A stretch of 64,000 nt of DNA from Cyclina sinensis (GCA_012932295.1 JAAONU010000018.1:5636206-5700205), one strand, 5' to 3'. Positions 24,713-37,960 are shown, numbered from the stretch's first letter. Made by a program: numbers and translations. The notes: generated by a model from the letters alone, not told the origin.

Positions 24713-25291
24713 TGGGTGTTCAGTTGAACACTTGTGTCACCCTTGGATACTTTGTTAGAATAACAAAAAGGTAAACACAAGCCTGCTGGAAAGACAGATT
24801 GCTAGTCCAAGTACAAAAAGGGGCATAACTCCACTAAATGTGATGCTGACCTAAAGATTTTTGCATCATCGCAACCCTGTTGTCATAAGTAACATAATTT
24901 GAAAGTTTGATAAAGAAATGTTAAGAAATGGCGAAGTTATAGCAAACGTTAAGTTTTCGTGACAGACGGGCAGACTGACAAAGCGATCCCTGTGTCATAA
25001 GCGATACAATTGTAAGCATTACAATTGTAAATTTTGATGAAGAAATGTTAAGAAATGGCATAGTTATAGCCTATGTTTAGTTTTCATGACAAAATCCATG
25101 TACAAAAACGGGCATAACTCTGTCACGTGACCTAAAGATTTTGGCACCATCATGACCCTGTTGTCGTAAGCAATATAATTTGAAAGTTGACAAGAAAATG
25201 TTATTGCCAACGTTAAGTTTTTGTGATGGACAGACCGACGGACAAAGCAATCCCTATGTATCGCCTTTTATTAGAAAGGGCGACACAAAAA
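24713..25291 (-). mobile_element. Helitron-like HINE-type element, GTGTCACCCT family
   Basis: Perfect hairpin GTGTTCAGTTGAACAC at 24717-24732. TTGTGTCACCCT (24732-24743) pairs with AGGGCGACACAA (25277-25288) in 11 of 12 positions. The middle has units around GGGCATAACTCxxC and AATGTTAAGAAATGGC, and the tail has ACAGACCGACGGACAAAGC. Confidence 0.7.
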
Positions 25292-25299
25292 CCGGGTGG

Positions 25300-26840
25300 T
25301 TTCTTAACTTGACATGGGTCTCGATAGAACATTCAGATTTCATGCTACATTTTTGCAGTGAATGATTGGACAGTTGAAGTACCTGTCAGGTGATCTACGG
25401 CGAAAAGCAACCCAAGAGAAAAGACAATTGGTTGTTTGTCACGTGATCTATTTAATAATAACTTGGTGATTTCCTTCATGTTTTACTTTCTGTTAAAGCA
25501 TATTCAAAGCATATTCAAATATTTACATTCAAGCCCACATTTCACTTTATTCATATGGACCAACATACTGGGAATTAAAAGTCTTCATATTGAACGTGAT
25601 TTGAGCAAATAATATCAGTTTTAATTTTCTGGGCATTCATTTGCTTGTGTATCCCTTTAAAAATGAATGTAAGGAAAATATGTTTCAAAAGAATGCATAA
25701 AACATTACATAATGATAATCATAAAGTCTGCAACATATATTTTAAACTAAATATCCCTAACACAAAATATTTCATAACACTTTCACTGCAAGTTGTGTGT
25801 GTCAAGAGAGTCATTATAATTTGGAATTTCTAAGTCATCTCTGATACATAATTTATTCACATACAAACATAATTCTGCAACTAACTTCCAGGTTATTTTC
25901 ATTTTGTGCCTTTGATCCGAAATTCTCAACTGAAAGCCAAGTTATTTGTGAAACACTATTTTCATTTACCCATAATTATATTTCAAAACACAACAACCTG
26001 AAGTATTTCATAGCCACACCAATTTTTCAGGAACCAAAAGCTAATTTATGTAAGGCACTGTCACTCAGTTTTAAACTGAGGAAAGTTAAAATGATTCTGA
26101 GATCTCTACATGTCCCACAACATATGGAAAAAGGGCACTCTGGCATTTGTTTTACTATCATGAAAAATTAACTGAAAATCGGCAAAAAAGGTTAAACTTC
26201 TTGTCCTGTTCAAATGTAAAGTTAACACAAAATATTGATAGTCAGAATATTGTCCTTCAATTTTTTGTTGACCATTACTATGGCATCAGTTTTTGGGGAC
26301 AGTTCTTTCTTATGTAAAAATGATGTTAGCAGAATAAAAACTTCATGTTGAATGATAGAATTTTAAGTTTTTCTAAAAAAGTTGGCTACATATGAAATAC
26401 ATAAAATTTTACAATGAAAAAACAATTGAGTATATATATATAAAATTTGTCAGTTTAATTCACAGCCAACAGGAATACAGATAGAATCTAATGACAAAAT
26501 CTGTGTACGTGACATCATTGTAAGGAAAATCAATTTCACACATCATGGTCCTTTTCAACATGGTGGTATACAGTACTTGTTCTATGCAGGAAGCTGAAAT
26601 TTTCACACACTAAATCTGGGATGTCAGTTGTTTAAAACACGTGAAAATATCATTTTCCAAAAATTATATGCAAGTGCCGTTTTCTGGTGTCATTCATATT
26701 ACATTTCACTTACTGTATTTATGAAATGATGTGCATTAAATCAGCCAAACTTTCTATCAAAATGACTATTATATGGCACTACTTTTTAATATTCAGTTTA
26801 AGAACAGGGGGTTTTATACCATAGTTCTTGTTAATCCCAA
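25300..26840. other. Intergenic downstream of copy A, nothing recognised
   Basis: AT-rich sequence holding the expected 3' UTR of copy A at its right end. No clear AATAAA was found close to the stop, and no other gene. Confidence 0.4.
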
Positions 26841-26854
26841 TGTTCAATGACTTT

Positions 26855-27155
26855 TTACTCAATTTCATCTTTAACCACCCCAACATATAATGTCATGTCC
26901 AGAGATTTCTTCTCTCTGATAGTAAAGAACGACCAGGCACAGAACTGAATAGAACCAATCACGAATGGGAAGAGACATAATAAGCTGAACATAGTATTAT
27001 TTAAGCCAGCAACTTCTGTCTTGGTAAGGTTTCCTTCTTTAAGACGATTGTAGCCGTATGAGTTTAGAAGGCTGACAACTAACATTGGTGACAATGATAT
27101 TGCTGGTTTCACAACTAATGCATTAATTCCATACACCATTGACGTCACAGGATGC
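26855..27155 (-). CDS. TMEM180: TMEM180-like copy A exon 4 (last)
   Basis: Acceptor TATTTTCAG|GCATCC; stop at 26857-26855. It encodes HPVTSMVYGINALVVKPAIS and the final helices (LLCLFPFVIGSIQFCAWSFF) plus a short charged tail. Confidence 0.9.
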
Positions 27156-30100
27156 CTGAAAATAGGAAGGTAATTATAAACTTTCAAATCATTTAATATC
27201 TTACATCCTGTATATATGTATCAATTTTCAATTGGTAATTATTAAGAACAGAGAACTATGAATTTTCTTTATTTGTATAACATACTAGATATTGTCCCTT
27301 ACCTAAAGGGTTTAATTCAGAATCAAAGCATTAACAATATTGCAACAATATTTCGTACCTTTTGTTTAGCTGAATTACTTTGGAAAACATTAGATTCTGA
27401 CTCAAAGAAATTCATGGTGTTAGATATGTTCAATGTACTTAGTTGTAAAATTTTCAAGCAAATTAAGAAATCTATAATAGACCTACATCATTCACCTTAA
27501 TACTGTTGTTATTAACAAGGGGCCTGTGTGACCAGTGGCTATCAAGGGCGTATAGCTAAAACTGAGTGTAAGCCAAAACCCAAAGGGAATCCTGGTGGCT
27601 GCTTCAGACTCCCTTGCAGGATCAGGGTAGAGCCTTAACAGAAGTCCAGGGATCGAAGCCCCCACAAGCTCCACAGATTTCATCATTAAAGGATGCTTAA
27701 ATTTTGATTATTAAAAAAAAATTCTACCTCCTGGAAAGAATTTTATACATGTTTGTATTCGGCGTATACGCAGCAATGCCACTGGTTATACCCCCTGTAA
27801 TTTTCCTTATTTTCATCTTCAATTATCAAAAACTCTGCTTTCAATATAAATATTATGCAGTGACATATCTAACACTGCTATATGGTTCATTTCAAAAATT
27901 TGTAATAGAGTATTTTTGTATTGATTTTCATAATTTCTTAATAAAGCCAGAAGATTTCAATTAATTACACCAGGACATGAATAAATATGGTACACAAGTA
28001 ACATTTGAAAGGCTTATATCAAAAGTCAAAACCAAGAAGTCCATTCAGTTTTATTAAAACAATTGTATTAATTTGTTTGTTTATTTTGTTTTGTTTTATA
28101 CAAGAGTACTACATCTACTATTGCACTGGAATGCCGTTTCTCCCCAACTTAGGGACAGAGAGCTCAGAAATAATTTCTTAAAACTGCTCACTGTTTCTGA
28201 TTTTTTTTTCTGCAAGTGACCAATCTATTTTCTTTCATCCACCAATGAAATTTTAAGAATCTGTCAGATGTTTGCCAATATTCATTATACACCAGACCAG
28301 AGAACAAGGTGAAAGTAGAGAGCCAACAATGGCAACATATAATAAACAACTGCTGCCTTGTGAAAAAACAAGTTACTGAATTTCTCTGTTAGGAGAATGT
28401 TACCTTCTGTTGTAACGTGTTACATCATTATCTGCCACATCAGATAAAGGCAGGTTAAACAATGAAAAGGTAGCATCTGTTAGACAGCTAAAAAACAAAA
28501 GAAATAAAATACAATGTTCTTTTTAGAATTCTGTTCAAAAATTATGCGATGAAATATAACATGTACAAGCAGATTCAAGAAAAATTCTTAAAATAAGCTT
28601 CTATAAAGTCTACCTTCTGACTTAATATTTTTAAAAGACTACACAGTTCTTTCAAAGAACATTTCAGTGCTAAAACAATGCCAAAAAACCTAAACTTTTA
28701 AAACTGGCATATTAACTTCAACTAGTAGATACAAAAATACAGTTAAAAAGTGAATCATCATTTTTACAACAATTATCATACATCTCTGTCTCACTATAAT
28801 TTTACCTTTCCAGCAGCATGAAAAGCATCAAAAACCAGTGGTTGATTGGACCAATTAAAAAGTAGACCAATCCTGAGACAGCCACAACAACTTGGCAACA
28901 CCGTATCACTTTGAAGTAGCCATAGTGACCAACTATACCTGCCCCAAGAATCACTGTTAACTGAAAAAAAAAATGTCTCCAAATTGTTAGGGGCAGGTAA
29001 GTGGTTAAAGTGGTAATGCACAGGACTTGTAACCAAGGGATCATGAGTTTGATCCCCCTCACACCACTAACAATACTTATTGTCCTTCACATAAAACATT
29101 AAACCAAAGACCTAAAATACTATAGATTGGTTACTTGTGTAAATCTCCAAGAACCTAGCAGAGCTGGAAAAGATCTTGCAAAATCTTGTTTGTTTTATAT
29201 CTCAAAAACTATAATAACCAAAGTGCTTAGAGTGAAGAAAGACTATCAGAATTCAAAGTAGACAAATTCCTTCACCGAGACTCAAACTTGGCAAGAATCA
29301 AGTGATATGCTGAAATCAGCAAGTAGAAAGATAACATTTAATATACCGGTTAATGTCAAAAATGTCTAAAATATTCATCAATTTATTCACTCATCCACAC
29401 TCTGCAAACACACCAACTTGTTCATTCATTCATTCACTCACTCACTCATTTATCCATTCATTTTGTACATTAGTTTGTCTTTCATTCATACTTTCATCTT
29501 ATAGTTCTTTCATTCATTCCTTTGAAAAAGAAAGCCAGAAAGAAAGAAAAAAATAGAAAGAAAGAAAAACAAATTATGGAAGAATTTTGATCTTAATTTG
29601 TCATGTTGATTGTTGCTTTTAATATCCACTTAAATATACTTAACTTGTCATGACTGCTGTTGACCTTCACACAACAACATGTTACATCATATTTATTTCA
29701 ATCAATCATTTCCCTTCTAGGGAAACAGAATACATGTGTTAACTTTTTTAAGTCACACAGTAATTTCTAGCCGTTTCTTTACCTAAATATTTTTGAGACT
29801 TTTCTAATGTATTTGTTTTGAATAGACAAACATTCAATTATAAAATGTTGCATCACTTGCAAAACATGAGTTTCCAAATTGCACTACATTTAAGTTCTGG
29901 CTTTCCCCATGAATTGTTTTATACATTTTCCAATGTACCTACTTTGACTAAAATTCTGCATCCATGGCAAAATCCGTGTGACCTTTTGATCCTGTTGCAT
30001 TCAAAATATGAACTTTTTGTAACACTCGCTCTATATATCATAGACTAGTCCATTCTATTTACATAATTACATTGATAATGCACAAAATGCATGTTTCCGA

Positions 30101-31293
30101 ACAAAAGAAAATAAAAAATGAAACACCAAAATGAACATGTTTTTCATGAAATGTAAAATTCCACGACATATGCGTGTATTTAATCAGAATTCAGTTTTTC
30201 TTTTTTTTAGTCAATCTCATTATATATTGTATTTATGACAGCACAACAGACATGTACACAAAGGCAAAGTGTAAGGAGGTGTAAAAATATTATTTCATTA
30301 AAAAAAATTCAGTTGATGTGCTCAGTCTGGTCAAATAATCAAGCAACAGAATGACTATTAGATGCCAGGACTGTAATTCTATTAAAGAATTATAATTTTG
30401 AATACCTTTGCTCCTGTGGTACTGGCACCATAGAACACACTTCTAACAAACGATGGAATGGAGTCTTTTGGAATAAGCTGATCCGCAAATATAGAAAAAA
30501 AGTTTGAATTAAATGTTCGATTAAACTCCTGAAAAAAGTTCATGACCACAAAAGCAAGGAAATCTCTGTTGAGAAGAATCTGTTTGATAAGGGTAAAGTA
30601 TGAATATTCTTGATACTTCATTACTTGTGGTTTTCCAGACTGGACAGCACTCTTCTGCAGAAGCTCCCTCTCAGTGTGAGCATGTTTCCCACAATACATC
30701 ATTAACATACAGCTCAATACAGCAATAACAAGACTCGTTGCTTTAAATGCCTCCAAGTTTTCCAGTTGATTCGACGTAAACTGTAACACAAACACACTGC
30801 AAGACCCTATGAGGCTTGCTATTTGAGAATACCTTATCATTTTCAGTCTTACAGAGTTATCTTGTGTCATTTCAGTGAAAAGACAACAATAAGCTAAACC
30901 CACGTAAGTAAACATTGTGTCCCAAAAGCAAAGTGCTGTTATGAGATAAATTCCTGTTACCCATGGTTCCCAAGTTTCTGGGCTTCCAAAGGGAAACCAT
31001 GGCACTAGAAAGGACAGTGCAAAAAAGGGAGCTGCATACAGAACACTTTCCCTCCTAGTCCTTGAACATCGAAAATTAGTACTGTCTTGAAAATATGCAA
31101 ATAGTGGGTCATTGATTGCATTCCATATAAGAAAGAGTGTTTGTGCAAATTGAAACCAACTTTCTTCTATACGATAGATAATCAAGAACACTTTTACATA
31201 GTAGAAACCAAATGCTGAGCTTATGAGGCTAAATCCCATAGACAAGGCAGCCACTGCCAAGATTCTTCTATTCAGAGATGTGTTTGGGGTCAT
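26855..31293 (-). CDS. TMEM180: TMEM180/MFSD13A-like transporter, copy A (complete, four exons)
   Basis: Exons 30406-31293, 28806-28960, 28404-28487 and 26855-27155 join into 476 codons including the stop (475 aa; human TMEM180 is about 517). It is a multi-pass major-facilitator-type protein. Diagnostic stretches are SSAFGFYYVKVFL (TM1), LFLIWNAINDPLFAYFQD (TM2 and the loop; NDPLF at 61-65), the basic CSRTRRES loop at 76-83, and LSDVADNDVTRYNRR before HPVTSMVYG...VKPAISLSP, each with a counterpart in the vertebrate protein. The NDP-loop resembles the glycoside-pentoside-hexuronide cation symporter group (MelB type). Substrate is unknown. A same-strand paralogue lies 8.4 kb upstream. A 5' UTR acceptor may sit at about 31431. 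Confidence 0.9.
27515..27685 (-). repeat. Possible tRNA-like SINE in copy A intron 3
   Basis: On the minus strand GGGGGCTTCGATCCCTGG resembles a B box. The ~170-bp GC-richer block (27515-27685) contrasts with the AT-rich intron around it. No convincing A box, so this is tentative. Confidence 0.3.
28404..28487 (-). CDS. TMEM180: TMEM180-like copy A exon 3 (84 bp)
   Basis: Too short for simple ORF detection. Acceptor TTTTTTAG|CTGTCT, donor AGAAG|GTAACA. It reads SCLTDATFSLFNLPLSDVAD then NDVTRYNR, matching the conserved TDLVDED-like stretch of TMEM180; the first codon takes two bases from exon 2 and the last gives two bases to exon 4. Confidence 0.88.
28806..28960 (-). CDS. TMEM180: TMEM180-like copy A exon 2
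   Basis: Acceptor TTTTTTCAG|TTAACA, donor GGAAAG|GTAAAA. It encodes LTVILGAGIVGHYGYFKVI and the helix ending INHWFLMLFMLLE; the last codon is split after two bases. Confidence 0.88.
28990..29135 (+). repeat. tRNA-derived SINE in copy A intron 1
   Basis: GTGGTTAAAGTGGTAATGCA and GAGTTTGATCC match A- and B-box positions, with ACTTGTAAC in the anticodon-loop position (threonine-type TGT). A non-tRNA body (CCTAAAATACTATAGATTGG) follows. It ends up only about 30 bp upstream of exon 2 of copy A, antisense to the gene. A decayed relative may lie at about 22290. Confidence 0.6.
29390..29575. repeat. CATT/CACT and GAAA microsatellite cluster
   Basis: Runs of TTCATTCATTCACTCACTCACT, then TTTCATTCATTCC and AGAAAGAAAGAAAA, in copy A intron 1. 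Confidence 0.9.
30406..31293 (-). CDS. TMEM180: TMEM180-like copy A exon 1
   Basis: ATG at 31293-31291 (MTPNTSLNRR); donor GCAAAG|GTATTC, phase 0; 296 codons. It encodes about the first seven hydrophobic segments and the central YSYFTLIKQILLNRDFLAF region. The reading past 30406 in the open frame is intron. Confidence 0.92.
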
Positions 31294-31900
31294 GACTAAA
31301 GCAGCTGTGTGGTGGTGATCATCTAATATACTCTTTGTTTTAAATATGCTGTAACATTTCCATTCAGCCTAGCTCCCAGGTGGCACTGCTCTCTTTTTAA
31401 GAATTATCTCAGCACCAGTAAGCTCATTCTCTGAAATGACAAAGATATTCAGCTTGTAAACAGACATTACAGCATCATTCATAAGTATAAAATATTGAAA
31501 CAGCTGTTACAGTGATCACTGCTGTTACAATCAAACACAATTTCAGACAGACACTTCTCTGTAAACATAAAATTCTCATGTCATCGAAGTGTCTCTAAGA
31601 TGTTGACCTTTATTTTAAAGTAGTAGTTCACTGAGGAAGAATTCATTACTGGCATAAACTGCAAGGTCAGAAAAGATCCCCGTTTTAATTCACATTTAAG
31701 GGAGGGTCAAAATTCAAATTAGCACCAACATTACTATGAATATAGTAAGCTTTGACAATCACTTGACTATGTAAACTAGAACTATTGCTGAATGCAATTC
31801 ATACCCCCCACCAATGTCATTGATAGAAGGTGAGTTGGATATTTGAATATATGGAAAAGGGAATAACTTTTGTGGCATAAAATAGTTGTGTTCGATGGAA

Positions 31901-33621
31901 AACAAGAGGGCCATGATGGCCTGTATCGCTCACCTGAGTATGACTGCTTTTAACAAAGTTGCTATGGACCTGGTTAATTAACCCCAGATGACCCATATTC
32001 GAACCTGACCTAGAAATTATTGAAACAATCTCTTTGACAAATTTCAAGGTTATTTGTACTGAAAATGTTACCTCTAGAGTGTTAACAAGGTTTTTCCATA
32101 TTTGGGCTCTATGACCTAGTTTTTTAACCTAGATGTCCCATATTAGAACTTGAGATAGAAATTATCGAAACAATCTCTCTGACAAATTTCCAGGATATTT
32201 GGACTGAAAAAGTAGCCTCAAGAGTGTTAACAAGGTTTTTCAATATTTAGGCTCTGTGACCTAGTTTTTGACTCCTGATAACCCATATCCAAACTTGAGC
32301 TACAAATCATCAAAACAACCTTTCTGACAAATTTCCAGGACATTTGGACTGAAAATGTAGCCTCTAGAGTGTTTACAAAGTTTTTTCGATATTTGGGCTC
32401 TGTGAACTAGTTTTCAAATCCAGATGACCCATATTCAAACTTGAGCTAGAAACCACAGAATTAAGTTTTCTGACAAATTTCCAGGTTATTTGGAATTAAA
32501 ATGTTACCTCTAGAGTGTTAACAAGGTTTTTCTATATTTGGGCTCTGTGACCTAGTTTTTGACCCAAGATGACCCATACTCCAACTTGAGCTAGAAATCA
32601 TCAAAATACCTGTCTGACAAATTTCCAGCATATTTGGACTGAAAATGTAACCTCTGGAGTGTTAAAAAGGTTTTTACATATTTTGGCCAAGTGACCTAGT
32701 TTTTGAACCCAGATGACCCATATCCAAATTTCAGCTAAAAATCTTCGAAACATCCCTTCTGACATATTTCAAGGACATTTGGACTTAAAATGTAACCTCT
32801 AGAGCATTAACAAGGTTTTTCTACTTTCGGGCTCTGTGACCTAATTCTTGACCCCAGAAAACCTATATTCAAAATTGAGCTAGAAATCATCGACAGAACC
32901 TACCTGACAAATTTCCAGGTTATTTGGACTGAAAATGTTACCTTTAGAATGTTAACAAGGTTTTTCCATATTTGGACTCTGTGACCTAGTTTGTGACCCC
33001 AGATGACCCATATTCGAACTTGATCTAGATATTCTCAAGGCAACCTTTCTGACAAATTTCTAGATTATTTGGGCTGAAAATGTAACCTCTAGAGTGTTAA
33101 CAATATTTTTCTATTTTGGGCTCTATGACCTAGTTTTTAACCCCAGTTGACCCATATTTAAACTTGACCTAGAAATCATCAAAGCAACCTTTCTGACAAA
33201 TTTCCAGATTATTTGGGCTAAAAATGTAACCTCTAGTGTGTTAACAAGATTTTTCTATTTTTGGGCTCCGTGACCTAGTTTTTGAACCCAGATGACCCAT
33301 ATTCGAATGCGAGCTAGAAATCATTGATAGAACCTTTCTGACAAATTTCCAGGATATTTCGACTGAAAAAGTAGCCTTTAGAGTGTTGACAAGGTTTTTC
33401 TATATTTGGGCTCTGTGACCTAGTTTTCCAACCCTGATAACCCATGTTCGAACTTGTCCGAGATATTAATGAGACAAACATCCTGACCAAGTTCCATGAC
33501 AATTGAGGCAAAAATGTGACCACTAACAAACTAATTGTGGACGGACAGACGGACGACAGACGACAGACAAAAGGTGATCAGAAAAGCTCACTCTGTCACT
33601 ACGTGACAGGCAAGCTAAAAA
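31901..33621 (-). mobile_element. Helitron-like HINE-type element, 145-bp internal units
   Basis: Left AACAAGAGGGCCATGATGG; GCTCACCTGAG (31928-31938); right end degenerate (CGTGACAGGCAAGCTAAAAA, about 33602-33621). It carries about ten of the same 145-bp units as the 15.5-kb element and lies about 600 bp upstream of copy A. Confidence 0.75.
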
Positions 33622-33629
33622 AGACAACA

Positions 33630-36600
33630 TTTCATAGGTAATAGCAATGAATAAATTTTGAATCATCAAATTAGGAAACATGTAACAATAGCCACTGATT
33701 TTGCAAACTTACAAAAACAAAGAAATTACAAGCTAAAATAAAGAATATCATGTATTCAGCCAAGTAAGAAAAAGTCCTCATCTTAATTTGATTGTCTAAT
33801 ATTTGACTTTCAAGTGTGACCTTGAACATGAGCTAGTACAAGGGCAACACAAGTCCAACGCCAGTTCTGCATATCCTCTTCATCAAGGAAACATTTGAGC
33901 TAAGTTTAAATAAAATCCTTCAAGGGGTATAGGATTTAAAGAGTGGACAAAAAAATTGTCTGACTTTCCAGTGTGACCTTGACTTTGAGCTGACACAAGG
34001 GCAATATGGGTTATGCACATTGCCTTGTTGAGATGAATATTTGGGCTAAGTTAGAAGTATAATTACCCAGAATATATTGACTGCCTCCATAGTCTATTGG
34101 TACTGAGAATAGTATGTGTGTATGCTGTCAAATGGCACACTGAAGGATTGTAATCTTGGCAGCTAAGACACATCAAACAAAAAAGCTCATAAACTGAACT
34201 TAACCCTCCCTCACACCGTTCTCCACCAATTTTTATGTTGGTTAACTTTAAATCAACCATTATATCAGTTGCAATTTACATCTTACCATATTCGCTAATC
34301 TTTTATGACATGATCTTGGGATTTTACCTCTGTGTATGTTTTATGCAGTGTCTGACAGGCTGAAACAGGATGCAGCTATTGTAAGGTTTGTTTGACTGGC
34401 AGACAGAGCTTTAACAAGCACTGTGCAGTCTTTGATGTCACAGAATGTGTATTTCAGAAACTAGATTGTGGTGCTTTAATTCTGAAAGGCTTGAAAGTTC
34501 TTGAATACCCTAAATATCATGAAATAGCTTTGAATGTTAAGCGCTATTCTCAAGGTCTCTGGCTAACCCCGCTCCCCCCACCCACTACACCACACACCAC
34601 CACCCGGCTAGTAAGTCTGGAGAAACCCTTTCAAACTGATAGTACATCCCTGATGGCACTATAAATGTCCAGGACAATCCTGGATAGATCTTAATCATCT
34701 GGTTCAATGCCGCAAACAGGCGTTGATGTTTTAAAATGTTTTATACAACCGGGGGGACACTGTGAAAATATCCAGAACCAAATTAATCCTGGCAAATTCG
34801 GGGCAGAACTGAGGCAAGTCTGGGTCTCTATCTTGTGTGTACTGTGATAATCCCTAGTGATCTGGGGTATTGGGGAGCATTCAATGCACCACAGACCTGT
34901 GGTTAACCCTGTCTTTAACCAGGATAGCTCAGGAAAAGGACAGTATTGCCCAGTATAATACTGGTGGTGATAGGGACTGGCACAGTTACCCCAAGGTAAA
35001 ACTCTATGATGGGATGATACCGGCATTTATCAGGCCACCACTGGTGATGACCCTGGTCACACTAGTTTATACCAGGATCAACCAGGAATGCACCAGTCCA
35101 GCACCATAAATACTCATTGCCTAACCAGGAACTTACCCAGTTGGTGCAAAGGTCAAACTGGAAGATCCAGCTTCAGAAAAAACAAAAACAAAAACATGCA
35201 GGTATATTGGCTATTTTTTTACAAATAGGTACAGGGAGCAGAACCATAACAGACAGAATGGGGCTATATGTGGTACAAGAATATTCAATAAATTGACTTT
35301 TAACCTTCAGATACCTACCCTCCCTAATGTCTGTCAAACTATATTTTTCCAGATAGTGAGTTTATTTTAATTACATAGAAATTACCTACAATCATCCTTA
35401 AATTATCGGAGTCAGACTAAATTAAGAAATAACCAATACGACTATAAATTTAAGGGTGGGTATATATGTTCATAATTTTGCTACAAATCCAGTGAAGCAA
35501 GTAATTTATTGCACATTGACAAAAACTTTACTGGGTATGGCACATTTAAGTGGTACTTTTAAAGCCATTTGTACAGTTATGACTAGAAAACAACAGCTGT
35601 CAAAATGACATGGCAAGATGCCTCTGAAGTTGATGTATCTGAAACGAAAAATTGAAGGAGTGTGGCGAGTGGAAATGTTTGACAGGTTTTCTGTGTAAAT
35701 CAAAGGGAATAAATTGATATAGATATTTTAAGGGTAAAAAACTTGTTTCAAGTACCTGCAATGTCATAAAAATATATGTTTCAGTGTATCTAGCTTTAGT
35801 AAGTTGTAAGCTATAATTTAATACAGTCAAACTTGTATTACACTCAGTCGCACCAGCCAGCGACAAAAGCACAGCAGAAATCTTATAAAACTTTTAACTT
35901 TTTTCCCCAACACTTAAAAACAATAATTGAACAATCATTTAAAGTCAGCATAGCACTTACCGGATTCTCACAGAGAAATTATCATTCTTTACAAAAAATA
36001 AACTCCCTCTTTGCTGTATCTTTTACCAATCATGTTGGTAGGAATGTCCCATATCTGGTGTGACTTTGTCTCTTACAGTGTTAGCAAAGTAATTAACATT
36101 TACAACATAATCAAATACCGTTATCTGTCATTTTGAGTCAAATCAAGTGTCTTATTTTGTATAAACTGTGCATTCTGATAACGTTATTTCAGTTCAAAAA
36201 ATGTAAACTTTTGTGTACCTCGGTTGCCACAAATATTAACTAAACCAACGGGAAACTGAGATGAATTTTTAAAATTTTTTCTTATGTTAAAGAAACATCG
36301 GTCATTGCTGTCGAAAGTGGTGTATCACCAAGATGTATAGGGCACTCACTGTATCATCCTTTAAGCATGCCTACTAAGTTTTACCATATTTCCATAGGAC
36401 ACAATTAAAGCTAATATCAGTGTCCCGTATCTGGCAACATTTTGTACCACACAAGTAAATCTCTTTATGTCAATTCTCTGTTCTACTCACTCATATAAAC
36501 AATGCTGTATCATTATTTACACTGAACATTCTTTTGCTTCTTGCAGTAGGTATCGGTGTCTCAATTCCTTAAGAACATTTTTTTTTTCAACCATATCTTG

Positions 36601-36850
36601 TCCTTCATGTTTCTTTCATCAATTCAATGTATTCTTTCTTAGGCAGTTCAATAAATATCACTCTAATTTTGTCTTTACCATCCTTCATTTTCTGTCTCTT
36701 CCATTCTTGGAATCTCTGGTGGACTCAATTCCACAAAGCATTACGGCATTTCACGTGCTTCTTCTGTGTTATAATTATATCTCAATAAACTTATCAGGAC
36801 CTGTAATAGACGTAACATTGTAGTTTTTCAGACATCTTAATTTTTTTATT
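33630..36850. other. Intergenic between copies A and B, no supported gene
   Basis: Contains small dispersed-repeat traces (GTGTGACCTTGAxxxTGAGCT twice, about 33810 and 33965) and a GC-richer block at 34560-35110 with several short open frames on both strands, none with recognisable protein character. Confidence 0.4.
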
Positions 36851-36869
36851 TTTTTTTTTAATATTCACA

Positions 36870-37960
36870 GATATCACTCCTTGTTGAAAAAAGCAGGTGC
36901 TATTGATGGTGGTTTTTAATGAGAGTAAGTTGCATGAGACACTTTGTATGTAACTTCAGCCTGGAATTTGTTGTGCAAATTGTACATGTAATCATTTAAC
37001 ACACACTTCGGAACTTTGCTCTATCCAATCTTCACAGCATCTGCATTACCAGGCAATAACCTAAAATTGTCTTCTCATTCTAAAAACTCTCTTCGATATC
37101 TGTTGTAACTGTATTATTAATTTCTTCTCTGTGTTTGTATTTTTTGATTTCAAGTAATTTTTTGTGACCATTTAAATTACGCCTATTTACCCCTGTGCTG
37201 TCACTTAATCTTTTTACAGTGTTTATTTCTTAATATTTTCACCAGAAATTAGCAGCCTTATTACACTTGAATCATTAACTTTGGATGCCACTTTGGTTTC
37301 TGCTGTGATGTATCTTGCAAATAACAATTTTTGTTTCACTTCAGGAGATGTAGAAAGATCTATTCCATTGTCTTTAAGCAGTTTATTTATTCTGCTTTTG
37401 GGTGGTAACGCAGGCGCGTAGCTACCGGTACGCAGAATACCCAGCTGCGTACACATTGGTCCAGAAAATCGAGTAAAATTGGTGAAAAAATATGACATAT
37501 TTTATGCCAAAAACCCGCCAAAACGCTTCTGAGGCGATCTACAAAAAAAAATTCTAGGATTCTGCGTACACCTTCAAAAGCCCTGGCTACGCCCCTGTAA
37601 CAGATTTGTTTCTGCCTTCTGTCGATGTTCAAGTCGATTAAGCTTTTTGTTGTGGTATTCAACTTTCTTTCAGAGACTTGTCTTCTTCCTCTAATCGTTC
37701 CTTCTTCCTGTACTGTTTTGCAAGAGCATTAGGTATCCTTATTTTTCTCATGTGATTTTCGATTTGACTACTCAGGTGTATTAAAATTCATTTTAACCTT
37801 TAGTGGACTACACAGATTATATCAACGTTTGTTGTGTTGCTAACACCATTTTATTGTCACTCTCTGAGGTAGATGTTTGTCCAGATTCTTTATCAGCTGC
37901 AGTTAGTTTAAGTTTCTTCCTGAAAATCAACTCGGAAAAAGACTCTTTCATTGAATGGGA
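36870..37960 (-). pseudogene. Decayed coding sequence with basic coiled-coil region, function unknown
   Basis: Minus-strand fragments read like one degenerate protein: KESFSELIFRKKLKLTAAD (about 37950), then PNALAKQYRKKERLEEEDKS (about 37735), a frameshift, KKLNRLEHRQKAETNLLPPK and INKLLKDNGIDLSTSPEVKQ to about 37230, with possible further pieces (NLHNKFQAEVTYKVSHATY) near 36960. Stops and frameshifts show it is not intact. The style recalls repeat-encoded proteins of invertebrate genomes from memory; no family is claimed. It is interrupted by a small element at 37411-37597. Confidence 0.5.
37411..37597. mobile_element. Short inverted-repeat element (MITE) inside the decayed ORF
   Basis: Ends are imperfect inverted repeats: CAGGCGCGTAGCTACC on the left and GGCTACGCCCCTG on the right (minus-strand CAGGGGCGTAGCC). 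GTAAC flanks both sides. Removing it with one GTAAC copy makes the frame around it continuous. Confidence 0.7.

Noticed and set aside
34691..35026. 111-residue minus-strand open frame in a GC-richer block
   Set aside because: No domain, no splice context, and overlapping open frames on both strands; composition explains it.
36467..36823. 118-residue plus-strand open frame
   Set aside because: Low-complexity F/S/C-rich translation of T-rich DNA, no recognisable family.
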